A stretch of 40,335 bases of DNA from Novosphingobium aerophilum (GCF_014230305.1 NZ_JACLAU010000031.1:1-40335), one strand, 5' to 3'; shown: positions 18,253-26,479, counted from the stretch's first letter. Made by a program: numbers and translations. Notes: generated from the sequence alone by a model not told the origin.

Positions 18253-18421
18253 GGTGATGATGCCGCTTGCAAATGCAACGGTCGAGCGCCCTCCCCGCTG
18301 CGACTAGGGCGGACTGTTCCGGTCCGCCAGTTTCGCTCCCCTCCCCGTCGGGGCTGGGGCTGGGGGTGGGGGTGGGGGCTCGGCTCTTCTGTTTGCAAGC
18401 GGGACATACCCTTTTCTTTTG
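18241..18421. repeat. Small IR element flanked by CCCTTTTCTTTTG copies
   Basis: The 13-base word CCCTTTTCTTTTG occurs at 18241-18253 (there with one extra G after it) and again at 18409-18421. Between them lies an 11-base inverted pair, CCGCTTGCAAA (18263-18273) and TTTGCAAGCGG (18392-18402). This is the arrangement of a small non-autonomous element with a target duplication, but it could also be chance around the terminator's T-run. A G-run block occupies 18350-18378. No coding region is seen between 18253 and 18447. Confidence 0.5.
18350..18378 (+). other. G-quadruplex-forming G-runs
   Basis: Five runs of 4, 4, 5, 5 and 5 guanines are separated by one or two bases (GGGG-CT-GGGG-CT-GGGGG-T-GGGGG-T-GGGGG). 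This fits the motif for a stable G-quadruplex on the plus strand, about 70 bases before the TPR-sulfotransferase start, and would be in its mRNA leader if transcription starts upstream. Confidence 0.8.
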
Positions 18422-18447
18422 CCCCGAGCCGTGAAAGAGCGAAGTCC

Positions 18448-19896
18448 ATGACCGAACCCGCGCTGACCCCCGAGATGATCGGCCAGGCCCTGATGGCCCG
18501 CCGCTATGCTGATGCCGCCGTGCTGCTTCAGACGTGGGTGGACCGGTATCCCGACGATGCCGACGGCTGGTTCAACCTGGGCTACAGCCTGCGCCAACTG
18601 CTCCAGGCCGAGCCCGCCCTCCACGCTTACCGGCGCGCGATCGACACGGGCATCACCGAGCCGGAGCAGGTCTGGCTCAACATGGCGGCAATCCAGGCCG
18701 AGGTGCTGCAGGACGTCGCCGGGGCCCGCGCCAGCCTCCAGGCCGCGCTGGCGCTCGAGCCCGGGTTCGTCCTGGCCTGGCAGAACCTGGGCCAGTTGGA
18801 AGAGGACGTGGGCGATGCTGCCGCCGCGCGGGCGGCTTATGAGGGGGCCTTGCGCCATGCCCCGGGGCTGGGCCGCGCGCACGCCCGGATCGCCGGGATC
18901 GACGTGTTCGAGGGCCGCGCCGCCGACGGGCTGGCGCGGGTCGAACAGGCATCCGCACAGGCCCCCACCCGGGATGACCTGATCGAACTGGCCTTCGCCG
19001 GCGCCAATGCGCTCGACGCGCTGGGCCGCCATGACGAGGCTTTCGCCCAGGCCCGCGATGCCAACGCGTTGCAGAAGGGCGCCACCCTGATGCTCCACCG
19101 CCAGAGCGACGTGACCGCGCAAATCGACGCGATGATCCGCCTGTTCCCTACCGAACCCCTGCCCGACCTGCCGTCCGAGGCGACGCCGGACGTTGCGCCG
19201 ATCTTCCTCTGTGGCCTGTTCCGGTCCGGCTCCACCCTGTTGGAGAGCCTGCTGCACCGGCACACCGGGGTGACCATGGGCGGCGAGCTGGCCTACACCC
19301 CCTGGTTCATGACCCAGTACGGCCAGCACATCACGCCCGCCACGGTGAACGATGCGGCCGCCCGGTTCCGCGAGGACTATGCCAGCTTTGCCCGCACCGT
19401 GCTGGGCGGAGCTCAGGTCTTCACCGACAAGCGGATGGACAATTTCCTCTACCTGGGCCTGATCAAGCGGGCCTTCCCGGGGGCCAGGATCGTCCACGTG
19501 CAGCGCGATCCGCTCGACACCTTCATCTCGATGTATTTCCTGCCCTTCGCCGACAGCCTGACCTACGCCAACGACTTCGACGACATGCTGCATTACTACC
19601 GCGAGTACCGGCGGCTGATGGCGCATTGGCAGGACTGCTTCGGCGATGACATCCTGTCGGTCCGCTACGAAGAGCTGGTCGACCACCCTGAAACGGTGAT
19701 CACCGATCTGGCCCGGCGGCTGGGTCTGGCGAGCGGCGCCGCACCCGCGGCCGACCAGATCATCCGCACCGCCAGCGTGTGGCAGGTGCGCCAGCCGATC
19801 CATGCCCGATCCCGCGGGCGCTGGCACAACTATGCCGGGCACATCGGCGAGATCGCCGCCCTGCTGCGCACCGAATTCCCCGAATTCAGCGGATAA
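18448..19896 (+). CDS. TPR-sulfotransferase
   Basis: A 482-residue protein: TPR helices over about residues 10-200 (WFNLGYSLRQLLQAEPALHA, WQNLGQLEEDVGDAAAARAA), then a PAPS-dependent sulfotransferase domain from about 250. The 5'-phosphosulfate loop is FLCGLFRSGSTLLE (253-266) and the 3'-phosphate site is IVHVQRDPLDTFIS (348-361). The family transfers sulfate from PAPS to hydroxyl groups of proteins (tyrosine), sugars or lipids; the acceptor here is unknown. The ATG at 18448 follows a receptor terminator and the G-run block. It converges on the sulfotransferase-like gene, overlapping it by 11 bases. No signal peptide is present. Confidence 0.93.
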   Translation: MTEPALTPEMIGQALMARRYADAAVLLQTWVDRYPDDADGWFNLGYSLRQLLQAEPALHAYRRAIDTGITEPEQVWLNMAAIQAEVLQDVAGARASLQAALALEPGFVLAWQNLGQLEEDVGDAAAARAAYEGALRHAPGLGRAHARIAGIDVFEGRAADGLARVEQASAQAPTRDDLIELAFAGANALDALGRHDEAFAQARDANALQKGATLMLHRQSDVTAQIDAMIRLFPTEPLPDLPSEATPDVAPIFLCGLFRSGSTLLESLLHRHTGVTMGGELAYTPWFMTQYGQHITPATVNDAAARFREDYASFARTVLGGAQVFTDKRMDNFLYLGLIKRAFPGARIVHVQRDPLDTFISMYFLPFADSLTYANDFDDMLHYYREYRRLMAHWQDCFGDDILSVRYEELVDHPETVITDLARRLGLASGAAPAADQIIRTASVWQVRQPIHARSRGRWHNYAGHIGEIAALLRTEFPEFSG

Positions 19897-20884
19897 GCGG
19901 GTTGGGCAGGGCCAGCGGGATGCCCTGCGCCTGGGCCACCGTTTCCGCCCAGATCGCGACCTTTTCGATCTCGTCGGCGTGGGCCGCTTCGGCCGCGCGC
20001 TCACGTTCGCGGGCCGCTGCATCGAAGGCGGTGCCATGCTTGCTGTGGCGGGTGAATGCCGGCCCGGCTGCGACCTCCGGCGCATCGAGCCGGACCCGGA
20101 ACAGCGCGCCCAGGGCCGCCATCACCTCGACCGGGCGCGCGGTGATCGCGTCGCTGTCGAGCGTGCGCACCCGGTCGCCCAGCCGCTCCGCGATGACGCC
20201 GAACAACCGCTGCTGCGCCAGCCAGCCCATCGCCGCGACCTGGAGATCGGTCTGGGTGAGATAGTCCTGCGGGCCAAAACCGAATTCGTGCAGGCCCTGG
20301 TTCAACTGCTTGACCACCAGATCACGCACCCACAGACGCCCGTCCAGTCCCTTGCGCGCGATCGACCCGAGATAGACCCGCAGCGGGGCATGCAGCAGCA
20401 GGGCGCGGGCTTGCGGGCGCAACTGGAGCATGCCGGCGATCAGTGCGTTCGCGATGTTGCTCGGCTTGACCACGATCGTCTCGCCCGAGCGGAAGGGGCG
20501 CGCCAGCAGGGTGAGGCTGGATTCCATTGCCTGGGCCAACTGCGGTCCGGTGGCGCCCCGCAGGTGCCAGCCCGCCAGATCGTTCAGGACCATCGGTTCC
20601 TTCAGACCCATAGCCGCACCGGGCAGGTCGAAGGCGCGAACCAGCACGGACGAGAGGCAGAAGGCGGAGTGGAAGATGAAGTGGATCGGGGCCTGGGGCA
20701 CCGCCGGCAACCTGGTCCGCGGCACGAACTCGACCGGGCCGGTGCCCAGGTATTCCTCGGTCAGGAAGGTGGCGCGGGCATGATCCTGCCGGGTGAGGTG
20801 GCGCAACCGGAAGCCATCGGCGGCCTCGTCGAAACGCCACGGGAACCAGAACGGATCGGCGGCCCGCTGGGCGGCAGTTGTCAT
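19886..20884 (-). CDS. Sulfotransferase-like protein, atypical P-loop
   Basis: A 332-residue protein whose shape resembles sulfotransferases: FIFHSAFCLSSVLVRAFD (69-86) sits where the phosphosulfate loop should be, KEPMVLNDL (95-103) follows, VVKPSNIAN (138-146) and RALLLHAPLRVYLGSI (160-175) recall the second nucleotide site. The loop lacks the usual R-S-G-T/S-T, so cofactor use is uncertain. A later tail AARERERAAEAAHADEIEKV is helical and charged. The ATG at 20884 has AACGGGG upstream; the open frame beyond it overlaps the divergent gene's leader. It ends inside the TPR-sulfotransferase gene and diverges from the TPR-oxygenase. I recall this as an unnamed sphingomonad family; assignment is by resemblance. 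Confidence 0.75.
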   Translation of the reverse strand: MTTAAQRAADPFWFPWRFDEAADGFRLRHLTRQDHARATFLTEEYLGTGPVEFVPRTRLPAVPQAPIHFIFHSAFCLSSVLVRAFDLPGAAMGLKEPMVLNDLAGWHLRGATGPQLAQAMESSLTLLARPFRSGETIVVKPSNIANALIAGMLQLRPQARALLLHAPLRVYLGSIARKGLDGRLWVRDLVVKQLNQGLHEFGFGPQDYLTQTDLQVAAMGWLAQQRLFGVIAERLGDRVRTLDSDAITARPVEVMAALGALFRVRLDAPEVAAGPAFTRHSKHGTAFDAAARERERAAEAAHADEIEKVAIWAETVAQAQGIPLALPNPLIR

Positions 20885-21000
20885 GCCCCGTTCTGGCTGG
20901 CTGGCCTTTGCTTGTCCAGCCGGTAGAAGGGCACAATGCTGCGTACGCCCATCCCTGCGACCGATACCGTCGCCCGCCCGGTCGGCGATGCCGGTGAACC

Positions 21001-22794
21001 ATGCTGAACGACCGCGACCGGATCCTGCTGCAGCAGGCCCTGACCTTCCTGCGCGCCGGACAAGCGGCCCAGGCAGGAGGGACGCTCGCGCAGCTCTCGC
21101 AACCGGCACAGCAGCATCCCGACGCCCTCTACCTCGCGGCTCTGGCCAGTGAGGGCCTGGGGCGTGTTGCCGATGCCGAGCCGCTGTTCCGCGCCGCGAT
21201 CGACCGTCGGCCCGGCCATGCCGGCTACCGGAACAGCTACGCCCTGTTCCTGTCGCGCCAGGGGCGGAGCGGCGAGGCGGTCGCGGCGCTGGAGCAGGCG
21301 GTCACCGTGGCACCCGATCACGGCGAGGCCTGGCTGAACCTGGCCCTGCTGCGCCATGAACGCGGCGAGCTTGATAAGGCGGCAGCGGCGCTCGATCGGG
21401 CCAGGTCCCTGGCGCCGGACAGCCCGCGCGTGCTGGCCGCGGCGGGGGCCCTGGCGCAGGCGCAGGGCGATGGTCCGGGGGCGCGCGCGGCCCTGACTCG
21501 GGCCGTGAACCAGTCCCCCGGCGATGTCGGGGCCCTGGCGCGGCTGGCCACCGCGCTGGGCCAGCAGGGGGATGTCGACGCGGCTCTGGCCGCGCTTGGC
21601 ACGGCGGAGGACGCCCACCTCGCCACGGTCCGTGCCGACCTGCTGGCCGACGCCGGGCGCATGGACGAGGCGGTCGCCGCTTACCGGTCGGTCGCGGCGC
21701 GCTGGCCCCACCATGCCGAGGCCCTGACGTCGCTGGCCTTTCTGCTCCCGCAACTGGGCCAGCCCGAGGCGACGCTCGACGGGTTCCGGGCTGCGCTGAG
21801 CGCAGACGCCCCGGCCAGCCTGTGGCAGGCGGCGCTCAGCGCGGCCCGCGGAAGCGGCGACGCGGGCACGTTGCTGGCCTGGGCCACGGAGGCCGAGGCG
21901 CGCTTCGGGCTGGCCCCCGAATGGCGTCTGGCCCGCCTGACCGCGCTGCGTCTGGAGGGACGCTTCGATCAGGCCCTGGCCGAGGCCCGCAGCGAACAGG
22001 CGCGGTTTCCGGGTGAGCCCGGGCTGGCCAACCATCGCGCCTGGCTGGCCCTGCGCCAGGGTGAATGGGACGAGGCCGAAACGGCCGCCCTTGCCGCCAG
22101 CCGCATGATCCCCCGCGAACAGACGGCGTGGAGCCTGTTGAGCGTGATCTGGCGCCTGAAGGGTGACCCGCGCGAGACCTGGCTGATCGACTATGACCAG
22201 CTGGTGCGGACCGCCGACCTGGTGGTGCCATTCGGCTGGGGTTCCCGCGCGGCCTTCCTCGCCGATCTCCGCGCCGTGCTCGAGCAGCGCCACGTCACGC
22301 TGAAGGCCCCGCCCGAGCAAACCCTGCGCGGCGGAACGCAGACCCGCGGCGAGCTGTTCGCCACGACCGATCCGGTGCTGATCGCGTTCCGCGAGGCGCT
22401 GCGCCAGACGGTGGAAGAGGCCCTGGCCGGGCTGTCCCCCGATGCAGGGCATCCGTTCCTGGGACGTCTGACCGGCCGGGTGCGGCTGGTCGGGAGCTGG
22501 TCGGTGCGGCTGCAGGGCCAGGGTTTCCACGTCAGCCATATCCATCCGCAAGGCTGGCTGAGCTCGGCGTTCTATGTGGCGCTGCCGCCCGAGGTCGGAT
22601 CGGGAGGCGAAGCCGGAGCCCTGACCTTCGGCACGCCCGATGCCAACCTGGGGCTCGATCTGGCGCCGCGCCGGGTGGTGATCCCGCAGGCCGGGCGACT
22701 GGCGATCTTCCCGAGCTATGCCTGGCACGGCACGGTGCCGTTCCAGAGCGCATCACCCCGCCTCACCGCCGCCTTCGACGCGCTTCCGATCTGA
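21001..22794 (+). CDS. TPR protein with putative 2OG-Fe(II) oxygenase domain
   Basis: A 597-residue protein. Residues 1-390 form many TPR-like helical repeats (DALYLAALASEGLGRVADAE, AWLNLALLRHERGELDKAA). The last 200 residues match the putative 2OG-Fe(II) oxygenase domain (PF13759 type): FHVSHIHPQGWLSSAFYV with candidate ligands His513/His515, IFPSYAWHGTVPF with His576, and Arg587 in SPRLTAAFD for 2-oxoglutarate. The domain's substrates are undefined. No export signal. It is divergent from the sulfotransferase-like gene with a 116-base shared gap and is the third TPR-bearing enzyme in this neighbourhood. Confidence 0.9.
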   Translation: MLNDRDRILLQQALTFLRAGQAAQAGGTLAQLSQPAQQHPDALYLAALASEGLGRVADAEPLFRAAIDRRPGHAGYRNSYALFLSRQGRSGEAVAALEQAVTVAPDHGEAWLNLALLRHERGELDKAAAALDRARSLAPDSPRVLAAAGALAQAQGDGPGARAALTRAVNQSPGDVGALARLATALGQQGDVDAALAALGTAEDAHLATVRADLLADAGRMDEAVAAYRSVAARWPHHAEALTSLAFLLPQLGQPEATLDGFRAALSADAPASLWQAALSAARGSGDAGTLLAWATEAEARFGLAPEWRLARLTALRLEGRFDQALAEARSEQARFPGEPGLANHRAWLALRQGEWDEAETAALAASRMIPREQTAWSLLSVIWRLKGDPRETWLIDYDQLVRTADLVVPFGWGSRAAFLADLRAVLEQRHVTLKAPPEQTLRGGTQTRGELFATTDPVLIAFREALRQTVEEALAGLSPDAGHPFLGRLTGRVRLVGSWSVRLQGQGFHVSHIHPQGWLSSAFYVALPPEVGSGGEAGALTFGTPDANLGLDLAPRRVVIPQAGRLAIFPSYAWHGTVPFQSASPRLTAAFDALPI

Positions 22795-22830
22795 CGGGCC
22801 TCGGCGTGGGTGCGCCGTGCCGCAGGCAGC

Positions 22831-22857
22831 AAAAAAGGCGCCCGAAACGGACGCCTT
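22831..22857 (-). terminator. Rho-independent terminator of rpmB
   Basis: Read on the minus strand, GGCGTCCG and CGGGCGCC pair fully with one G-T pair around a TTT loop, followed by TTTTTT. It is 38 bases past the rpmB stop. On the plus strand the stem could also slow transcripts from the TPR-oxygenase gene. Confidence 0.92.
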
Positions 22858-22894
22858 CCTTGCATGGATCCTGCCCGGGCGGGCAGGCCCGGGA

Positions 22895-23185
22895 TCAGGC
22901 GGCGACGGCCGCCTTCTTCGCCAGCTCGCGCTTGACCTTGAGCGCGCGCGGGCTGAGCTTGGCGTCGGCCGTCTTCAGCAGCCAGTTGTCCAGACCGCCG
23001 TTGTGTTCGACTGAGCGGAGCCCATGGGTCGAGACGCGGAACTTGAAGCTGCGGTCCAGCCCTTCCGACAGCAGCGTGACGTTCTGCAGATTGGGCAGGA
23101 ACACGCGCTTGGTCTTGTTGTTGGCGTGGCTGACGTTGTGGCCGACCTGGCGACCCTTGCCGGTCAGTTCGCAAATACGGGACAT
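22895..23185 (-). CDS. rpmB: 50S ribosomal protein L28
   Basis: A 96-residue L28 with the family start [20 protein letters not shown], the conserved [32 protein letters not shown] and a lysine-rich C-terminus. It is a structural protein of the large ribosomal subunit. Length and order fit alphaproteobacterial L28. It is a single-gene unit with its own terminator at 22831-22857; the promoter must lie in the 112-base gap before tadA, where I see no strong match. Confidence 0.98.
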   Translation of the reverse strand: MSRICELTGKGRQVGHNVSHANNKTKRVFLPNLQNVTLLSEGLDRSFKFRVSTHGLRSVEHNGGLDNWLLKTADAKLSPRALKVKRELAKKAAVAA

Positions 23186-23297
23186 GGCTCAACTCGCTAA
23201 AGAATCTGGTGCCCGTTGCCGGGGGAGTGGCGGCCTTACCGATTCCCCCCCGCACGGTCAAGTTGTCCCCGGGAATTTCGCGGGCTAGGGCAGAGCC

Positions 23298-23753
23298 ATG
23301 ACCCGCTGGCCCCTGCCCGAACCGATGCGCCTGGCGCTGGCCGAAGCCGCACGGGCAGCGAACGAGGGAGAGGTGCCGATCGGGGCGGTCATCGTCAAGA
23401 ATGGCGACGTGATCGCCGCTGCCCACAACCGCACCCGCCAGTTGCCCGATCCCACCGCGCACGCCGAACTGCTGGCGATCCGCCACGCGGCCGAGACGCT
23501 GCAGCAGGAACGACTCGACGGGTGCGAGCTGTGGGTCACGCTGGAGCCCTGCGCGATGTGTGCCGGCGCCATCGCCCATGCCCGGATCGCCCGGGTCTAT
23601 TACGCCGCGCCCGATCCCAAGGGCGGCGGGGTCGAACACGGGGCCCGGGTGTTCGAGCAGGCGCAATGCCTGCACCGGCCGGAAGTCTATGCGGGAATGG
23701 GCGAGGCCGAGGCAGCGGGGCTGCTGCGCGACTTCTTCCGCGCGCGCCGCTAG
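23298..23753 (+). CDS. tadA: TadA, tRNA-adenosine deaminase
   Basis: A 151-residue zinc deaminase that converts adenosine 34 to inosine in tRNA-Arg(ACG). The catalytic and zinc residues are in PTAHAELLAI (His55, Glu57) and TLEPCAMCAGA (Cys85, Cys88); EVPIGAVIV and RVYYAAPDPKGGGVEHG are also typical. The stop codon TAG at 23751-23753 is the first three bases of the 270-bp inverted-repeat element, so the element set or replaced the original end. A related nucleoside or guanine deaminase is a less likely reading. Confidence 0.94.
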   Translation: MTRWPLPEPMRLALAEAARAANEGEVPIGAVIVKNGDVIAAAHNRTRQLPDPTAHAELLAIRHAAETLQQERLDGCELWVTLEPCAMCAGAIAHARIARVYYAAPDPKGGGVEHGARVFEQAQCLHRPEVYAGMGEAEAAGLLRDFFRARR

Positions 23754-24020
23754 AGCCTGTCCTGTTGAGGTGGATAGGCCGGGATTGGGCGGAGCGGGTC
23801 GGTGGGGAGGCGCGGCGCGCCGCAGGGGCTGGTTGCCCCTGCAAGCGCCGCAACGCTGCCACCGGCCCGCTCCGTCCAACCCCCCCGGGGCGGGCCGATT
23901 TTGGTCCAGCGCAGCGTCCATCGTCGGTCACTATGCAGCAGCATAGCTCCCTCCTCTCTCCTCGCGCTGAACCAAAATCGGCTCCGTCACGGCCTATCCA
24001 CCTCAACAGGACAGGCTCTA
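23751..24020. repeat. 270-bp nested palindromic element
   Basis: Perfect 30-base terminal inverted repeats (23751-23780 and 23991-24020, beginning TAGAGCCTGTCCTGTTGAGG) enclose two inner stem-loops. Inner stem 1 pairs 23783-23805 with 23859-23881 (a few mismatches), continues with GCGGCGC/GCGCCGC and is tipped by the perfect hairpin GCAGGGGC-TGGTT-GCCCCTGC (23822-23842). Inner stem 2 pairs 23894-23912 with 23964-23982 (one mismatch) and contains CTATGC-AGCA-GCATAG (23931-23946). Together this is a three-way-junction shape. No transposase is inside. It reads as a MITE-like non-autonomous element or a structured RNA cassette; both ends provide TAG stops to the flanking convergent genes. Confidence 0.93.
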
Positions 24021-24737
24021 AAGGCCGCGCCAGATCTTCAGCGGGGCGCCGTCGGGCGGGCCGAAGCGGCGGCGGTCGCAGGGTTCGGGGCGATAGGCCC
24101 GGTTGTGGCAGATCCGCAGCTCGCGCAGCCAGCCGTTGCGGCCCAGCACGACGCCGATCGCCGCCCGTGGAATCACCGGATTCGCCGCCGGATTGGCCAG
24201 GAGGATGGCATCGCGCAGATCGCCCACGGTCAGGCTGGTGCGGCGCGACAGGGCATCGGCATCGGGCCAGCGGAATCGCGCCCAGAGCTGGCGGCTGATG
24301 CCCCAATAGGCTTCCGGGCTCTGCGCCATGCAGCTGCCGTGCTTGGCCCATTCGTGCTCGATCAGACCGGGCACCGGGGTGGCGCAGAGCCCGCTGCGGA
24401 TCGTCTCGGGCTGGGGCCGGGGCAGCAGCGCGCACCATTGGGGCGGAGGACCGTTGGCGGCTTCGGGCCACAGGCCGTGCAGAACGAAGCCGAACCGCCC
24501 GGCCCGGCCGGAACACTGCAGCGAGGCGGGATCGCGATCACCCCGGCAGAACTCGGGCGACCAGCTGACCGCCAGTGTATAGCCGGCAATCGGGGCGCGG
24601 CGGACCGGGCCATCGGGGCGGACCGGGGGCAGCGGCGCGATCCGGGCCGGCGGCGTGCACTGGTAGGCCTGCCCGAGCGCGGGGGTAGCGACGGCCAGCG
24701 CCAGGCCGGCGCCGACAAGGGCCCTGCGGCGCGTCAT
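24018..24737 (-). CDS. RNase T2-family ribonuclease, exported
   Basis: A 239-residue RNase T2-type endoribonuclease. Signal region MTRRRALVGAGLALAVATPA has twin arginines and a likely cleavage after ALGQA, so it should act in the periplasm or outside. Catalytic sites are present: His87 in LHGLWPEA and Glu129, Lys132, His133 in HEWAKHGSC; cysteines pair around them. The ATG at 24737 overlaps the nadC stop (ATGA), so it is co-translated with nadC. The TAG stop (complement of 24018-24020) lies in the terminal repeat of the 270-bp element. The longer open frame upstream is antisense noise over nadC. Confidence 0.94.
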   Translation of the reverse strand: MTRRRALVGAGLALAVATPALGQAYQCTPPARIAPLPPVRPDGPVRRAPIAGYTLAVSWSPEFCRGDRDPASLQCSGRAGRFGFVLHGLWPEAANGPPPQWCALLPRPQPETIRSGLCATPVPGLIEHEWAKHGSCMAQSPEAYWGISRQLWARFRWPDADALSRRTSLTVGDLRDAILLANPAANPVIPRAAIGVVLGRNGWLRELRICHNRAYRPEPCDRRRFGPPDGAPLKIWRGL

Positions 24738-25591
24738 GCCAGGGCGAAATCCAGGCCGATGTCGGCCGCCGGCGCGCTCTGGGTCAGGCGCCCGACCGAG
24801 ACATAGGTCACCCCGCTCGCGGCGATCGCGGCAATGGTGTCCAGCCGCACCCCGCCCGAGGCCTCGCACGGCACCCGCCCGGCGACCATGGCGACCGCCT
24901 GGCGGAGCTGGTCCGGCGTCATGTTGTCGAGCAGCAGGTGGGTGGCTCCGGCCTGCAGCGCGGGTTCGATCTGGTCGAGCCGATCGACCTCGCAGATGAT
25001 GCTCGCCACCCCGGCGGCGCGCGCCCGGGCCACCGCCTCGGCCACGCCGCCGGCCACGGCGACATGGTTGTCCTTGATCATCGCCGCATCCCACAGGCCC
25101 AGCCGGTGATTCCGGGCCCCGCCGGTGCGCGTGGCATACTTTTCCAGATGGCGCAGGCCGGGAATCGTCTTGCGCGTATCGAGCAGCACCGCCTGCCCCT
25201 CCATCGCCTCGACATAGGTCCGGGTCATGGTCGCGATGCCCGACAGGTGCTGGACCGTGTTGAGCGCCGAGCGTTCGGCGGTGAGCAGGGCGCGCGCCTG
25301 TCCCGACAGGTGCATCAGCTCGGTCCCCGCGGCCACCCGGGCCCCCTCCGGATGGAGGATGGTGATCTCCACCGCGGGATCGAGGCGGCGGAAGAAGGCG
25401 GCAGCGATCGGGAGCCCGCAGACGACGATCGCGTCGCGGCTGTCCATCACCCCGGAAAAGCGCGCCTCGGCGGGAATCACGCTTTCGCTGGTGACGTCAT
25501 GCCCGCCACCGGGCCAGCCCTCGCCGAGATCCTCGGCAAGCGTGGCCGAGACGAAGGCGGAGAGGTCGAAGCCGGGGATCGCGAAGTCCAT
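24734..25591 (-). CDS. nadC: NadC, quinolinate phosphoribosyltransferase
   Basis: A 285-residue enzyme that makes nicotinate mononucleotide from quinolinate in NAD synthesis. Family blocks: LAEDLGEGWPGGGHDVTSE, RSALNTVQHLSGIATMT, LDTRKTIPGLRHLEKYA, NHRLGLWDAAMIKDNH, and EASGGVRLDTIAAIAASGV near the phosphate-binding end. The ATG at 25591 gives a normal N-terminus; a TTG at 25627 would add 12 unlikely residues. No nadA or nadB is nearby. The RNase T2 gene overlaps its stop, an unusual partner for NAD synthesis. Confidence 0.97.
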   Translation of the reverse strand: MDFAIPGFDLSAFVSATLAEDLGEGWPGGGHDVTSESVIPAEARFSGVMDSRDAIVVCGLPIAAAFFRRLDPAVEITILHPEGARVAAGTELMHLSGQARALLTAERSALNTVQHLSGIATMTRTYVEAMEGQAVLLDTRKTIPGLRHLEKYATRTGGARNHRLGLWDAAMIKDNHVAVAGGVAEAVARARAAGVASIICEVDRLDQIEPALQAGATHLLLDNMTPDQLRQAVAMVAGRVPCEASGGVRLDTIAAIAASGVTYVSVGRLTQSAPAADIGLDFALA

Positions 25592-25669
25592 GCCGGTGCG
25601 TTTCGCCGAGGTGCGGGCGAAGTGCAAGGCTGCGATCGCGGGTCGCGCCCCGGCGGGACCCGGACACCC

Positions 25670-26479
25670 TCAGTGGACGAAACGGGCCACCACGTCGCGG
25701 TAGGATCGGCTGACCTTCACCTGGGCTCCGCTTTCCAGCACCAGGAAGCATTCCCCGTTGGTGTGCGGCTTGACCTGGCGAACCAGGTTGAGGTTGACGA
25801 TGGTCGAGCGGTGGACCCGCTGGAACACCCGCGGATCGAGCCGGCGTTCGAGGTCCTTCATCGTTTCGCGCAGGATCAGCGAATTGTCGGCGGTGCGGAT
25901 GCACATGTAGTCGCCCGCCGCCTCGATATGCTCGATCGAATCGACGTCGACCCGGAAGATCTGTCCGCGATCCTTGATGTTGATGAGCTTCTCGTAGCGC
26001 CCGGCGCCGTGCGCGGCCTCAGCGCCGCTGTCATCCTCCATCGTGTCGATCGCATCGGGGGCCACCTCGGCGAGCACGCTCTTCAGCTTCTCGGCCTCCT
26101 CCGCCCCGCGCTTTTCCGCGAGGCGGGTGCGCACCCGTTCGAGCGTGTCGGCCAACTTGTCCTCGTCGACCGGCTTCATCAGGTAATTGACGGCATTGGC
26201 CTCGAAGGCGCGCACCGCGTGTTCCTGATAGGCCGTGACGAAAACGAACAGCGGCGGTTCGATCTCCATCACCCCGTTGACCACCGAAAAGCCGTCGAAC
26301 CCCGGCATCTGGATGTCGAGGAAGACCAGATCGGGCTTCTCGGTCTTGATCTTGCGGATCGCCTCGCGCCCGTTGGAGCAGGTGTCGATGATCTCGACGT
26401 CGGGAAACTTGGCCAGCCGCAACTGGAGGCCCTGGATCGCGAGTTTCTCGTCATCGACAAGGATCGTGCGGATGGTCAT
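25670..26479 (-). CDS. LytTR-type response regulator
   Basis: A 269-residue regulator with a receiver domain (1-120) and a LytTR DNA-binding domain (about 165-269). The receiver has Asp8/Asp9 acidic pocket in ILVDDEK, phosphoacceptor Asp54 in VFLDIQMPGF, Thr81 and Lys101 in NYLMKPV. LytTR features include VDSIEHIEAAGDYMCIRT and FQRVHRSTIVNLNLV. A glutamate/lysine-rich linker lies at 105-150. It follows the sensor kinase gene by 92 bases, forming an operon. Targets are unknown. Confidence 0.95.
   Translation of the reverse strand: MTIRTILVDDEKLAIQGLQLRLAKFPDVEIIDTCSNGREAIRKIKTEKPDLVFLDIQMPGFDGFSVVNGVMEIEPPLFVFVTAYQEHAVRAFEANAVNYLMKPVDEDKLADTLERVRTRLAEKRGAEEAEKLKSVLAEVAPDAIDTMEDDSGAEAAHGAGRYEKLINIKDRGQIFRVDVDSIEHIEAAGDYMCIRTADNSLILRETMKDLERRLDPRVFQRVHRSTIVNLNLVRQVKPHTNGECFLVLESGAQVKVSRSYRDVVARFVH

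Noticed and set aside
23751..24020. Insertion sequence with its own transposase
   Set aside because: At 270 bases it is too short, and open frames inside are products of the palindromes.
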